From: Acidovorax facilis | GTDB lineage: Bacteria; Pseudomonadota; Gammaproteobacteria; Burkholderiales; Burkholderiaceae_C | NCBI RefSeq assembly: GCF_023913775.1 | Contig: NZ_JAMXAX010000051.1 | Span: 1-36,057 of the forward strand | Length of the DNA stretch: 36,057 bases | Reading direction: 5' to 3' | Translations under genes and position numbers: made by a program | In this document: in pieces, positions 1-7,952 of the stretch | Position numbering within the stretch: the first letter of the stretch is position 1 | Layout of the letters: the number at the start of each line of letters is the position of its first letter | The notes under the pieces: model-generated | The model's database searches: none | The model's input: the letters and a program-made list of their open reading frames with translations, nothing else | What the model was told of the DNA's origin: nothing

Positions 1-77
1 GCGGCGGGGCCGGGCAGGTTGAGCGCGAGGCTCAGGACGCGGACATTGCGAAGGGGCAGGGGCAGGGCGGTTGTCAT
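1..77 (-). CDS. CaiB/BaiF family CoA-transferase, N-terminal fragment
   Basis: Only the first 25 codons are in the window; the gene runs off the left edge. The reading begins with ATG at 77-75 and contains VRVLSLALNLPGPA. This is the typical opening strand and turn of class III (CaiB/BaiF, alpha-methylacyl-CoA racemase-like) CoA-transferases, which move CoA between acyl groups or racemise 2-methylacyl-CoA. It is transcribed away from the dioxygenase gene at 199, so 78-198 is a shared divergent promoter region. The assignment rests on this short motif alone and the substrate cannot be guessed. Confidence 0.6.
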   Translation of the reverse strand, partial: MTTALPLPLRNVRVLSLALNLPGPA

Positions 78-133
78 AGGTGTGGGGTTGTCTCGGTGTT
101 GTGGTTTTGAACGGAAGGAAAAGGCGCGGCGCT

Positions 134-179
134 GGAACTTCAAGGGGCGCGCGGGCTCACTCCCCGCGTTATACATAAT
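134..179 (+). promoter_or_regulatory. Candidate promoter of the dioxygenase gene (sigma-E-like)
   Basis: GGAACTT at 134-140 is followed, after exactly 16 bases, by TCACT at 157-161. That resembles the -35 (GGAACTT) and -10 (TCTGA-like) boxes and spacing of RpoE/ECF promoters. An alternative sigma-70 type -10, TATACA/CATAAT, lies at 170-179 but has no convincing -35 at 17 bp. Both would start transcription just ahead of the ATG at 199. This is inferred from sequence only. Confidence 0.35.
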
Positions 180-198
180 TTGTTACGCTCCCCGACCC

Positions 199-1122
199 AT
201 GCAACGCAGAACCTCTTTGGCCGCCCTCACGGGCCTGGCCGCCTTTCCGGGAGCTTTCATGACCTCGTCTTTGAGCAGCGCCGCCACGGCATCTGCGTTG
301 CAGGCGCTCAAGCCCTCGCCCCGCATGCCCGTGCTGTTTGTGGGCCACGGCAGCCCCATGAACGCCATCGAAGACAACGCCTGGCGCCGCAGCTGGCAGG
401 CCATGGGCGCGGAGCTGATGGCGCGCGCCGTGCAGCCGCAGCTCATCCTGTGTGTGTCGGCCCACTGGCTCACACGCGGCGGCTGGCAGCTGACGGGCAT
501 GGCCAACCCCAAGACCATCCACGACTTTGGTGGATTTCCGCAGGCGCTGTTCGACCAGCAATATCCCGCGCCTGGGGCGCCGCAGGTGGCGCGCAGCCTG
601 GCCAGCGAACTCAAGTCGCCCGCTACTGGCGGGGCATTGGGCGTGGACGAAGGCGAATGGGGTCTGGACCACGGCACCTGGTCGGTGCTCAAGCCCATGT
701 TTCCCAAGGCACAGATCCCCGTGATGCAGCTCAGCATGGACTACAGCCGTGCCCCGGCGGAGCACTATGCGCTGGGCCAGCAACTCAAGGGCCTGCGCGA
801 GCGGGGCGTGCTGATCGTGGGCAGCGGCAACGTGGTGCACAACCTGCGCGCGTCTCGCCGGGGCAGTGCTGCCAACGAGGCTTACGACTGGGCCACCGAG
901 TTCGACACCGTGGTTCAGGAGCAGATCAAGAAGGGCCAGTTGGGTGCCCTGCAGGACTTCCAGAAACTGGGTGCGGTGGCCCAGCAGGCGCACCCCACGC
1001 ACGAGCACTATCTGCCGCTGCTGTACGCAGCAGGAGCTGTTTTGCCCAGCGAGATGCCGCGTTTCTTCAATACGGGTTACCAGTCGGCGTCGATCTCGAT
1101 GCGGTCGGTGCTGTGGGGGTGA
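199..1122 (+). CDS. ygiD: Class III extradiol dioxygenase (4,5-DOPA dioxygenase-like, LigB family) with Tat-like leader
   Basis: A 307-residue protein of the LigB/DODA family, non-haem metal enzymes that open catechol-type rings beside the hydroxyls. Family signatures are in order: GHGSPMNAIEDNAW with His50, SAHW with His89, HDFGGFP (His108), LDHGTW (His158), GSGNVVHNLR (His214) and HEHYLPLL (His270). His50, His89 and His270 match the metal ligands of the family, and His214 the catalytic histidine. The ATG at 199 is preferred because it begins MQRRTSLAALTGLAAF, a twin-arginine plus hydrophobic stretch like a Tat signal. The enzyme may therefore be exported or membrane-attached, whereas the E. 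coli homologue YgiD has no leader. A start at Met21 (259) would remove the leader. The true substrate is unknown. It is divergent from the CoA-transferase. Confidence 0.85.
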   Translation: MQRRTSLAALTGLAAFPGAFMTSSLSSAATASALQALKPSPRMPVLFVGHGSPMNAIEDNAWRRSWQAMGAELMARAVQPQLILCVSAHWLTRGGWQLTGMANPKTIHDFGGFPQALFDQQYPAPGAPQVARSLASELKSPATGGALGVDEGEWGLDHGTWSVLKPMFPKAQIPVMQLSMDYSRAPAEHYALGQQLKGLRERGVLIVGSGNVVHNLRASRRGSAANEAYDWATEFDTVVQEQIKKGQLGALQDFQKLGAVAQQAHPTHEHYLPLLYAAGAVLPSEMPRFFNTGYQSASISMRSVLWG

Positions 1123-1142
1123 TGCAGGATAGCGCCGGCTGC

Positions 1143-1190
1143 TTCTATTTTGATAGCTGCCAGCGCTTTTACATCAAGCGCTAGAGGCCA
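1143..1190 (+). repeat. Comamonadaceae-type dispersed short repeat, copy A (intergenic)
   Basis: The sequence reads tctattttgatagctgcc, then AGCGCTT (1162-1168), a 7-base loop, AAGCGCT (1176-1182) and agaggcc. The inverted 7-mers form a hairpin. The same left module (tattgatagctg) and hairpin recur elsewhere in this window at 9806, 21462 (inverted) and 29596 (inverted). This copy lies between convergent genes (dioxygenase and nucleotidyltransferase), where it could also end transcription, although no T-run follows. Confidence 0.75.
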
Positions 1191-1220
1191 AAAAGACGTG
1201 AAAAATAGTGGCTTTGCCGA

Positions 1221-1844
1221 TCAGGCGGTGGCCCGGATCGTCAGCCACGGCCAGCGTTCTCGGTAGCTTTCAGCCTTGGCCTGGAACAGCGGTAGATGGG
1301 GGCATGCGGGGTTGGGTTTGAGCAGTCCTGCGTACAGTTCTTCCAGCCCGTAGGGCGCGTACAGGGTGGACTCGTTGACGCTCAGGTTGTCAGCAGGTTG
1401 CAGCCCGACGCAGGTGCAGGGCACCAGAAAACGCTCGATCCCGTTGCTGGCCGATTTCAGTGGCGCATACGGGTAGTCAAACCAGCGCTCGTACCAGAGG
1501 TGCACGCGGGCCTGGTTCTTGGCTTCGACGGTGATGGGCAGGTCGGCGAAGAGGGTGGTGACTTGGGCTTGCACCTGCTGCTCCGCCGATTCGGACAAGT
1601 CGTTGCCGTCGAAGTAGAACAGGTCGTAGTCCTTGATGTTCGCGGTAGGCTCCAGACCAGAAAGCAGGTTCCACACCGTCTGAAACAGGCAGCCCGCCAC
1701 CAGCCACGCGTCGGGCAGGCCCAGAAACGGCAAACGCTCCAGAAGGGCCGCGTTGTGCGGGTTCTGGAGCGCTTCGCTCACAAAGCGGCGCTGAAGATCA
1801 GAGTGAGGGTTCAAGGGGGCATTCAATGGATTGCGTATCGCCAC
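1221..1844 (-). CDS. Nucleotidyltransferase-like protein (DUF925/NTP_transf_6 family)
   Basis: About 207 residues. Recognisable stretches are LPFLGLPDAWLVAGCLFQTV, WNLLSGLEP and IKDYDLFYFDGNDLS, where the DYDLFYFD acidic run is the likely metal/nucleotide site of this family. They are followed by QARVHLWYERWFDYPY and a C-terminal YAPYGLEELYAGLLKPNP. The family is annotated as nucleotidyltransferase-like, with no established reaction. Start choice: the frame is open to a TTG at 1886, but that codon lies inside a dispersed repeat (1882-1975) and is unlikely. GTG at 1844, preceded by a G-rich TGGGGGC run, or TTG at 1826 fits the usual family N-terminus (SDLQRRFVSEALQNPHNAALL) better. It lies downstream of the aminotransferase on the same strand but is separated from it by the repeat. 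Confidence 0.75.
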   Translation of the reverse strand: MAIRNPLNAPLNPHSDLQRRFVSEALQNPHNAALLERLPFLGLPDAWLVAGCLFQTVWNLLSGLEPTANIKDYDLFYFDGNDLSESAEQQVQAQVTTLFADLPITVEAKNQARVHLWYERWFDYPYAPLKSASNGIERFLVPCTCVGLQPADNLSVNESTLYAPYGLEELYAGLLKPNPACPHLPLFQAKAESYRERWPWLTIRATA

Positions 1845-1881
1845 TGCCCCCAGAACAAGCGCAGCCCATGCGAGGTAGCCG

Positions 1882-1975
1882 CGCAAGGGCCGCCCCGCCG
1901 CGCTGGCTGCGTCCCCCTTCCCGAATTGCGCAGCAATTCGAGAGAAAGGGGGAAGGCGCGCAAGCGCCTCAGGGG
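1882..1975. repeat. Long REP-like palindromic repeat
   Basis: This is a GC-rich intergenic element with nested inverted repeats: CCCCCTT (1913-1919) pairs with AAGGGGG (1946-1952), and CGAATTGC (1922-1929) pairs with GCAATTCG (1933-1940) around a GCA loop. It is flanked by cgccgcgctggctgcgt on the left and gcgcaagcgcctcagggg on the right. From memory, elements of this form are scattered between genes in Acidovorax-type genomes. It sits right after the stop of the aminotransferase gene (1977, minus strand), so the hairpin would form in the mRNA 3' end and could stabilise or terminate it. Confidence 0.7.
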
Positions 1976-1976
1976 A

Positions 1977-3173
1977 TTAAACCACCTTGGCGATCGCCTG
2001 GCAGACGTAATCGATGTTCTTGCTGTTCAGGGCTGCCACACACATGCGGCCGGTGTCGGTACCGTACACGCCGAACTCATTGCGCAGGCGCACCATCTGG
2101 TCCTTGGACAGGCCGGAGTAGCTGAACATGCCGATCTGGGTGGTGATGAAGCTCATGTCCTGCTTCACACCCGCAGCCTTGAGGCCGTCCACCAGCTTCT
2201 GGCGCATGGCCTTGATGCGCACGCGCATCTCGCCCAGTTCCTTCTCCCACATCGCGCGCAGCTCAGGGTTGTTCAGCACGGCGGCCACCACTGCGCCACC
2301 GTGGATGGGTGGGTTGGAATAGTTGGTGCGGATCACGATCTTGAGCTGGCTCAGCACGCGCGAAGCTTCTTCCTTGTCGGCGCACAGCACGGACAGGCCG
2401 CCCACGCGCTCGCCGTACAGGCTGAAGCTCTTGCTGAACGAGGTAGAGACAAAGAAGTTGAGGCCTGCAGCCACGAACTTGCCGATCACGGCGCCGTCTT
2501 CGGCGATGCCGTGGCCAAAGCCTTGGTAGGCCATGTCGAGGAAGGGCGTCAGGCCCTTGGCCTTGACGGCCGCAATCACTTGGTCCCACTGCTCGGGGGT
2601 GATGTCGTAGCCCGTGGGGTTGTGGCAGCAGGCGTGCAGCACAACGATGGTGCCGGGGGCTGCAGCGTTCAGGCTGGCGAGCATGCCTTCGAAGTTCACG
2701 CCACGCTTTTCCGCGTCGTAGTACGTGTAGGTATCGACTTCAAAACCGGCGTTGGTGAACAGTGCGCGGTGATTTTCCCAGCTGGGGTCGGAGATCAGCA
2801 CCTTGGCATTGGGGCTGAGTTTCTTGAGGAAGTCAGCGCCGATCTTCAGGCCGCCCGTGCCACCCACCGCTTGCACGGTAGCCACGCGGCCCGAGGTGAC
2901 GGGTTCGCTGTCCGCGCCAAACACCAAAGCCTTCACGGCGTTGTCGTACGCCACGATGCCGTCGATGGGCAGGTAGCCACGGGCCGTGGGGGTGGACATC
3001 ATGGTCTTTTCTGCGGCCTGCACGCATTGCAGCAGGGGCAGCTTGCCGTTGTCGTCGAAATAAACGCCGACGCCCAGGTTGACCTTGTTGGGGTTGGTGT
3101 CGGCGTTGAATTGCTCGTTGAGGCCCAGGATGGGGTCGCGGGGGGCCATTTCGACGGCGGTGAACAGAGACAT
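1977..3173 (-). CDS. tyrB: Aromatic/aspartate aminotransferase (PLP-dependent, AspC/TyrB type)
   Basis: A 398-residue fold-type I aminotransferase, the full family length. It transfers the amino group of aspartate, tyrosine or phenylalanine to 2-oxoglutarate in the cytoplasm. Visible features are VNLGVGVYFDDNGK near the N-terminus, the cofactor-contacting GGTGG (about 104-108), ACCHNPTG with Asn185, FLDMAYQGFG with Asp213 and Tyr216, the Schiff-base lysine Lys248 in STSFSKSFSLYGERVG, and RTNYSNPPIHG. The ATG at 3173 has AAGGA just upstream on the coding strand. AspC and TyrB cannot be told apart reliably by eye, so the symbol is a best guess. It is divergent from uvrB with about 105 bp between the start codons. 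Confidence 0.85.
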   Translation of the reverse strand: MSLFTAVEMAPRDPILGLNEQFNADTNPNKVNLGVGVYFDDNGKLPLLQCVQAAEKTMMSTPTARGYLPIDGIVAYDNAVKALVFGADSEPVTSGRVATVQAVGGTGGLKIGADFLKKLSPNAKVLISDPSWENHRALFTNAGFEVDTYTYYDAEKRGVNFEGMLASLNAAAPGTIVVLHACCHNPTGYDITPEQWDQVIAAVKAKGLTPFLDMAYQGFGHGIAEDGAVIGKFVAAGLNFFVSTSFSKSFSLYGERVGGLSVLCADKEEASRVLSQLKIVIRTNYSNPPIHGGAVVAAVLNNPELRAMWEKELGEMRVRIKAMRQKLVDGLKAAGVKQDMSFITTQIGMFSYSGLSKDQMVRLRNEFGVYGTDTGRMCVAALNSKNIDYVCQAIAKVV

Positions 3174-3278
3174 GAAAATCCTTGAAAGGTTGTCAGTAGC
3201 GAAGAATCCGGGCGTGGTGTACTGTGCCGGGTTCGGCCGATTTTAACGGCCTGCCTCTACCAATCGTTGACCGCACCT

Positions 3279-5369
3279 ATGCCGGATCTCACAGAAGTCA
3301 TAACGGAAAAGCAAGACGGCGAGTTCGTCCATTTCCCCAACTCCCCCTTCGAACTGTTCCAGCCGTACCCACCGGCCGGCGACCAGCCCGAGGCCATCAA
3401 CAAGCTGGTGGAAGGTTTGAACGATGGGGAAACCTTCCAGACGCTGCTGGGGGTGACGGGCTCTGGCAAGACCTTCACCATGGCCAATGTGATCGCCCGC
3501 ATGGGGCGCCCGGCGATCATCTTCGCGCCCAACAAGACGCTGGCTGCGCAGCTGTACAGCGAGTTCCGCGAGTTCTTCCCCAAGAACGCCGTGGAGTATT
3601 TCGTGAGCTACTATGACTACTACCAGCCCGAGGCGTATGTGCCGCAGCGCGACCTGTTCATCGAGAAGGACAGCGCCATCAACGAGCACATCGAGCAGAT
3701 GCGGCTTTCGTGCACCAAGAGCCTCATGGAGCGCACAGATGTGGTCATCGTGGCCACGGTGTCGGCCATCTACGGCATTGGTGAGCCCGAGAGTTACCAC
3801 CGCATGGTGATGACGCTGCGCACCGGTGACAAGCTGGGCCAGCGCGACGTAATCGCACAGCTGATACGCATGCAATACCAGCGCAATGAGGCTGATTTTT
3901 CGCGCGGCAAGTTCCGCGTGCGGGGCGACACCATTGATGTGTTTCCGGCCGAGCATTCCGAGCTGGCCGTGCGCATCGAGCTGTTTGACGACGAGATCGA
4001 GAGCCTGCAGCTGTTTGACCCGCTCACGGGCCGGGTCAAACAGAAGATTCCGCGCTTCACGGTGTACCCAAGCAGCCACTACGTCACGCCGCGCGACAAG
4101 GTGCTGGCGGCGGTAGAGACGATCAAGATGGAGCTGTCGGACCGGCTCAAGCAGCTGCTGGCCGACGGCAAGCTGGTGGAGGCGCAGCGGCTGGAGCAGC
4201 GCACGCGCTTTGACCTGGAGATGCTCAGCGAAGTAGGGCACTGCAAGGGCATCGAGAACTACACGCGCCACCTGTCGGGCGCCGCGCCCGGCGACCCGCC
4301 CAGCACGCTGACCGACTACATGCCCAAGAACGCGCTGATGTTCCTGGACGAAAGCCATCAGATGATCGGCCAGCTCAACGCCATGTACAGCGGCGACCGC
4401 TCGCGCAAGACCACGCTTGTCGAGTATGGCTTTCGCCTGCCCTCGGCGCTGGACAACAGACCGCTCAAATTCGAGGAGTTCGAACAGCGTATGCGGCAGG
4501 TGATCTTTGTCACCGCCACACCGGCGGACTACGAGCGCACGCACTCTGGCCAGATCGTCGACCAGGTGGTGCGCCCCACCGGACTGGTGGACCCCGAGGT
4601 GGAAGTGCGTCCCGCCACCCATCAGGTGGATGATGTGCTGCAAGAAATACGCATTCGTGTCGAAAAGCATGAGCGCGTACTCATTACTACACTGACCAAG
4701 CGCATGGCTGAACAGTTGACCGACTACCTGACGGACAACGGCGTGAAGGTGCGCTACCTGCACAGCGACGTGGACACGGTGGAGCGGGTGGAGATCATCC
4801 GCGACCTGCGCCTGGGCGCCTTTGACGTGCTGGTGGGCATCAACCTGCTGCGCGAAGGCCTGGATATCCCCGAAGTGTCCCTGGTGGCGATCCTGGATGC
4901 TGACAAGGAAGGCTTCCTGCGGGCCGAGCGCAGCCTGATTCAAACCATCGGCCGTGCGGCGCGGAACCTCAATGGCCGGGCCATCCTTTATGCGGACCGC
5001 ATCACCGACTCCATGAAAAAAGCCATGGGCGAGACGGAACGCCGGCGCATCAAGCAGATCGCACACAACGAGGCCCACGGAATCACGCCGCGCAGCATTG
5101 TCAAGCGGGTAAGAGACCTGATTGACGGGGTTTACAGCGAAAAGGCCGGTAAAGACGCAGAACGGCTGGAGCAGGAAGCCCTGCAGCGCGCCAAGGTGGA
5201 GGACATGTCAGAGAAAGACGTGGCGCGCGAGATCAAGCGGCTTGAAAAACTCATGCTGGAACACGCCCGCAATCTGGAGTTTGAGCAGGCAGCCCGGGTG
5301 CGGGACCAACTCACGCGGCTCAAGGACCAGGCATTTGGTGCGCATGGCAATGATTCGGTGGCCTTGTAA
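3279..5369 (+). CDS. uvrB: UvrABC excinuclease subunit B
   Basis: A 696-residue DNA-repair helicase-like subunit that receives damaged DNA from UvrA, verifies the lesion and recruits UvrC for incision. Walker A GVTGSGKT is at residues 58-65. It is followed by the tyrosine-rich [16 protein letters not shown] beta-hairpin region, Walker [20 protein letters not shown], and helicase motifs in the second domain ([29 protein letters not shown]). The C-terminal UVR domain ([20 protein letters not shown]) binds UvrC. ATG at 3279 (MPDLTEV) is chosen; an in-frame TTG at 3267 adds four residues. I looked for a LexA operator upstream and found none that was convincing, so SOS control cannot be stated. 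All motifs are intact. Confidence 0.97.
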   Translation: MPDLTEVITEKQDGEFVHFPNSPFELFQPYPPAGDQPEAINKLVEGLNDGETFQTLLGVTGSGKTFTMANVIARMGRPAIIFAPNKTLAAQLYSEFREFFPKNAVEYFVSYYDYYQPEAYVPQRDLFIEKDSAINEHIEQMRLSCTKSLMERTDVVIVATVSAIYGIGEPESYHRMVMTLRTGDKLGQRDVIAQLIRMQYQRNEADFSRGKFRVRGDTIDVFPAEHSELAVRIELFDDEIESLQLFDPLTGRVKQKIPRFTVYPSSHYVTPRDKVLAAVETIKMELSDRLKQLLADGKLVEAQRLEQRTRFDLEMLSEVGHCKGIENYTRHLSGAAPGDPPSTLTDYMPKNALMFLDESHQMIGQLNAMYSGDRSRKTTLVEYGFRLPSALDNRPLKFEEFEQRMRQVIFVTATPADYERTHSGQIVDQVVRPTGLVDPEVEVRPATHQVDDVLQEIRIRVEKHERVLITTLTKRMAEQLTDYLTDNGVKVRYLHSDVDTVERVEIIRDLRLGAFDVLVGINLLREGLDIPEVSLVAILDADKEGFLRAERSLIQTIGRAARNLNGRAILYADRITDSMKKAMGETERRRIKQIAHNEAHGITPRSIVKRVRDLIDGVYSEKAGKDAERLEQEALQRAKVEDMSEKDVAREIKRLEKLMLEHARNLEFEQAARVRDQLTRLKDQAFGAHGNDSVAL

Positions 5370-5427
5370 TGGGCGAAAGAACAATCGGAAATAACTATTG
5401 GGTCAATTAAAAACTAGTTGGTTTTTT

Positions 5428-5462
5428 AACCCGACAGATTCGATAGGGATTTGTGTTATACT
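5428..5462 (+). promoter_or_regulatory. Promoter of the isc operon with candidate IscR operator
   Basis: An extended -10 box, TGT-TATACT, has its hexamer at 5457-5462. Directly upstream, 5428-5450 reads aacccgac-agattcg-atagggat, an imperfect two-part site resembling the type I IscR sites that hold [2Fe-2S]-IscR on isc promoters. CCGACA within it is the nearest -35-like box, but its spacing to the -10 is long (20 bp). Overlap of operator and promoter would explain feedback repression. The promoter call is stronger than the operator call. Confidence 0.5.
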
Positions 5463-5484
5463 CGCACAAAATACTCAAGAAAAC

Positions 5485-5562
5485 AGCCCAGCGATGAAGG
5501 GCTCCGTGGCAGGCGACTGTTCGGAGTAAGGGGCGGAGACGGTGCCTTGCTGACCAACAGTC
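5485..5562 (+). promoter_or_regulatory. Structured 5' leader of iscR mRNA
   Basis: The leader between the predicted -10 and the iscR ATG is about 149 bases. It holds two inverted repeats: AGCCC (5485-5489) with GGGCT (5499-5503), and GACTGTT (5515-5521) with AACAGTC (5556-5562). Inside the second loop, AAGG and CCTT can also pair. No T-run follows, so it is not a plain terminator. Its function is unknown; it could affect mRNA stability or translation. Confidence 0.35.
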
Positions 5563-5611
5563 AGTGCAGGCGGTTTCTACAACGAACAAGCCTTAGCACA
5601 AGGAGCTTGCG

Positions 5612-6148
5612 ATGCGTCTCACAACCAAAGGCCGTTTTGCGGTCACCGCCATGATTGATCTGGCCCTGCGCCAGAACAACGGCCCAGTCACCCTCGCGGC
5701 CATCAGCCAGCGCCAGCAGATATCGCTGTCGTACCTGGAGCAACTTTTCGGCAAGCTTCGCCGCCATGAACTGGTCGAATCGACCCGTGGCCCCGGTGGC
5801 GGTTATACCCTGGCCCGCAAGGCGGGTGACATCACCGTGGCCGACATCATTGTCTCGGTGGATGAGCCCATTGACGCCACGCAGTGCGGTGGCAAGGAAA
5901 ACTGCCTGGGCGAAGCTGGCCGCTGCATGACGCATGAGCTGTGGGCATCGCTCAACCAACGCATGGTCGAGTTTCTGGATTCCGTCACTCTGCAAAAGCT
6001 GGTGGATGAACAGATTGCCAAGGGTGTGCAGATCGAAGACAAGCCGGTGGTACGCCGTGCCATTTCGACGACCCCGGTGGTCAAGCCGATCCGCGTGAAT
6101 GCTCCGAACTCCGTGTTCGCGCTGGGCAACGTTTTCGCCAAATCCTGA
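5612..6148 (+). CDS. iscR: Fe-S cluster regulator IscR (Rrf2 family)
   Basis: A 178-residue Rrf2-type winged-helix regulator that binds a [2Fe-2S] cluster and normally represses the isc operon when clusters are plentiful. The N-terminus MRLTTKGRFAVTAMIDLAL and the recognition region ISLSYLEQLFGKLR are classical. Cluster ligands are Cys92, Cys98 and Cys105, followed by Met-Thr-His108. This is a C-x5-C-x6-C spacing, one residue longer than in the E. coli protein. AAGGAG lies seven bases before the ATG. It is the first gene of the isc operon, with a 110-bp gap before iscS that contains a hairpin. The tail after about residue 140 is less conserved and ends GNVFAKS. Confidence 0.96.
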   Translation: MRLTTKGRFAVTAMIDLALRQNNGPVTLAAISQRQQISLSYLEQLFGKLRRHELVESTRGPGGGYTLARKAGDITVADIIVSVDEPIDATQCGGKENCLGEAGRCMTHELWASLNQRMVEFLDSVTLQKLVDEQIAKGVQIEDKPVVRRAISTTPVVKPIRVNAPNSVFALGNVFAKS

Positions 6149-6162
6149 TAGCCCAAGGGCTT

Positions 6163-6184
6163 GTGCCGACCCTGGGGTCGGCAC
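6163..6184 (+). other. Stem-loop in the iscR-iscS intergenic region
   Basis: GTGCCGACC (6163-6171) and GGTCGGCAC (6176-6184) form a perfect 9-bp stem with a 4-base loop. T-rich sequence follows only after about 13 bases (agtttttgaacccgtttttg), so it is not a canonical intrinsic terminator. It lies 15 bp after the iscR stop and could act as an attenuator or as a 3' stabiliser of processed iscR mRNA. Confidence 0.6.
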
Positions 6185-6258
6185 CGCCCTGAACAGTTTT
6201 TGAACCCGTTTTTGTTTCTTATTGCGTTTGCCAGCCAGCAACCACTACTGAGCCAGCC

Positions 6259-7479
6259 ATGGACATGACCCCGCACTTCCCCATCTATCTCGACTACGGC
6301 GCCACCACCCCCGTGGACCCCCGTGTGGTCGATACCATGATTCCCTGGTTGCGTGAACACTTCGGCAACCCGGCGTCGCGCAGTCATGCCTGGGGCTGGG
6401 AGGCTGAGGAAGCGGTTGAAAAAGCGCGGGTGCAGGTGGCAGACTTGATCGGTGCGGACCCGCGTGAAATCGTGTGGACCAGCGGCGCTACCGAATCCAT
6501 CAACCTGGCCTTGAAGGGTGCAGCGCACTTCTACAAAGGCAAGGGCAAGCACCTCATTACGCTAAAGACCGAGCACAAGGCCGTGCTGGACACCATGCGT
6601 GAGCTGGAGCGCCAGGGTTTTGAAGCCACTTATCTGGATGTGCAGGAAGACGGTCTGGTCAACATGGATGCCCTGAAGGCCGCCATCCGCCCCGATACGG
6701 TACTGATCAGCATCCTGTTCGTGAACAACGAAATCGGCGTGATCCAGGACATCCCTGCTATCGGCGCGCTGTGCCGTGAAAAGGGCATCCTGCTACATGT
6801 GGATGCCGCCCAGGCCACAGGCCGGGTCGAGATCGACATGAACGTGCTGCCCATCGACCTGATGAGCATGACCGCGCACAAGACTTACGGACCCAAGGGC
6901 GTTGGCGCGCTGTATGTGCGCCGCAAGCCTCGTGTTCGGCTGGAAGCGCAGATGCACGGCGGTGGTCACGAGCGTGGCATGCGTTCGGGCACCTTGCCCA
7001 CGCACCAGATCGTGGGCATGGGTGAAGCCTTTCGTATCGCCAAAGAAGAAATGGCCGAGAGCAATGCCAAGGCCCATGCCTTGCAGCAGCGCTTGCTCGA
7101 TGGCTTGAAGGACATTGAACAGGTGTTCATCAACGGCAGCATGGAGCGCCGCGTGCCGCAAAACCTGAACATGAGCTTCAACTTCGTCGAAGGCGAATCG
7201 CTCATCATGGGCATCAAGGGTCTGGCGGTGTCGTCGGGTTCGGCCTGCACCTCGGCCAGTCTGGAGCCCAGTTATGTGCTGCGCGCCCTGGGGCGCAGCG
7301 ACGAGTTGGCACACAGTAGCCTGCGCATGACCATCGGCCGTTTCACGACCGAGGAAGAGATCGACTACGCCATCTCCACCATCCGCGAGAACGTGGCCCG
7401 CCTGCGCGAGCTGAGTCCGCTGTGGGAGATGTACAAGGACGGCATCGACATCAGCACCATCCAGTGGGCTGCGCACTGA
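6259..7479 (+). CDS. iscS: Cysteine desulfurase IscS
   Basis: A 406-residue PLP enzyme that removes sulfur from L-cysteine as a protein persulfide and passes it to IscU and other acceptors. Visible features are [14 protein letters not shown] at the N-terminus, the substrate-binding [23 protein letters not shown], the PLP lysine Lys208 in [11 protein letters not shown], and the persulfide-carrying Cys330 in [13 protein letters not shown] on its mobile loop. The protein is full length and all catalytic residues are present. It is the second gene of the isc operon; iscU begins 42 bp downstream. An ATG two codons later (6265) is an equally possible start. Confidence 0.97.
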   Translation: MDMTPHFPIYLDYGATTPVDPRVVDTMIPWLREHFGNPASRSHAWGWEAEEAVEKARVQVADLIGADPREIVWTSGATESINLALKGAAHFYKGKGKHLITLKTEHKAVLDTMRELERQGFEATYLDVQEDGLVNMDALKAAIRPDTVLISILFVNNEIGVIQDIPAIGALCREKGILLHVDAAQATGRVEIDMNVLPIDLMSMTAHKTYGPKGVGALYVRRKPRVRLEAQMHGGGHERGMRSGTLPTHQIVGMGEAFRIAKEEMAESNAKAHALQQRLLDGLKDIEQVFINGSMERRVPQNLNMSFNFVEGESLIMGIKGLAVSSGSACTSASLEPSYVLRALGRSDELAHSSLRMTIGRFTTEEEIDYAISTIRENVARLRELSPLWEMYKDGIDISTIQWAAH

Positions 7480-7521
7480 TCGATTCTGCAAAATTTTGGA
7501 CGTATTGAAGAGGTACACATC

Positions 7522-7926
7522 ATGGCTTACTCAGACAAAGTGGTTGACCATTACGAAAACCCCCGCAATGTGGGTTCGTTCGACAAGGGTGACGATTCGG
7601 TGGGCACCGGCATGGTGGGCGCCCCTGCCTGCGGCGACGTGATGAAGCTGCAGATCAAGGTGAACCCCGAGACCGGCGTGATCGAAGATGCGCGTTTCAA
7701 GACCTACGGTTGTGGTTCGGCGATTGCCTCATCGTCGCTGGTGACCGAGTGGGTCAAGGGCAAGACGCTGGACGAAGCGGCAGCCCTAAAGAACAGCGAG
7801 ATCGCTGAAGAGCTGGCCCTGCCGCCCGTCAAGATCCACTGCTCCATCCTGGCTGAAGATGCCATCAAGGCCGCTGTGCTCGACTACAAGACCAAGCACG
7901 CAGCCACTGCAACTGCCGCTGCCTGA
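7522..7926 (+). CDS. iscU: Fe-S cluster assembly scaffold IscU
   Basis: A 134-residue scaffold on which [2Fe-2S] clusters are assembled from IscS sulfur and iron. Cluster-site residues are Cys37 and Asp39 in GAPACGDVMKLQ, Cys64 in TYGCGSAIASSS, and Cys107 in KIHCSILAEDAIKAAV. The HscA recognition motif LPPVK is at residues 100-104, matching the presence of hscA downstream. The C-terminus is a short alanine/threonine tail. It lies 42 bp after iscS and 26 bp before iscA on the same strand. Confidence 0.97.
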   Translation: MAYSDKVVDHYENPRNVGSFDKGDDSVGTGMVGAPACGDVMKLQIKVNPETGVIEDARFKTYGCGSAIASSSLVTEWVKGKTLDEAAALKNSEIAEELALPPVKIHCSILAEDAIKAAVLDYKTKHAATATAAA

Positions 7927-7952
7927 GTTGACAGATAAATAGATCGAGAGAC

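Noticed and set aside
1296..3185. Plus-strand open frame of about 629 codons covering the nucleotidyltransferase and aminotransferase genes.
   Set aside because: It spans two recognisable minus-strand genes and the repeat between them, so it is a shadow.
3200..3278. Possible LexA (SOS) box ahead of uvrB.
   Set aside because: CTGT occurs at about 3223 but no ACAG partner lies at the required spacing.
3243..5078. Long open frame on the minus strand opposite uvrB (about 610 codons).
   Set aside because: Same antisense effect; no domain recognisable, and uvrB is complete on the plus strand.
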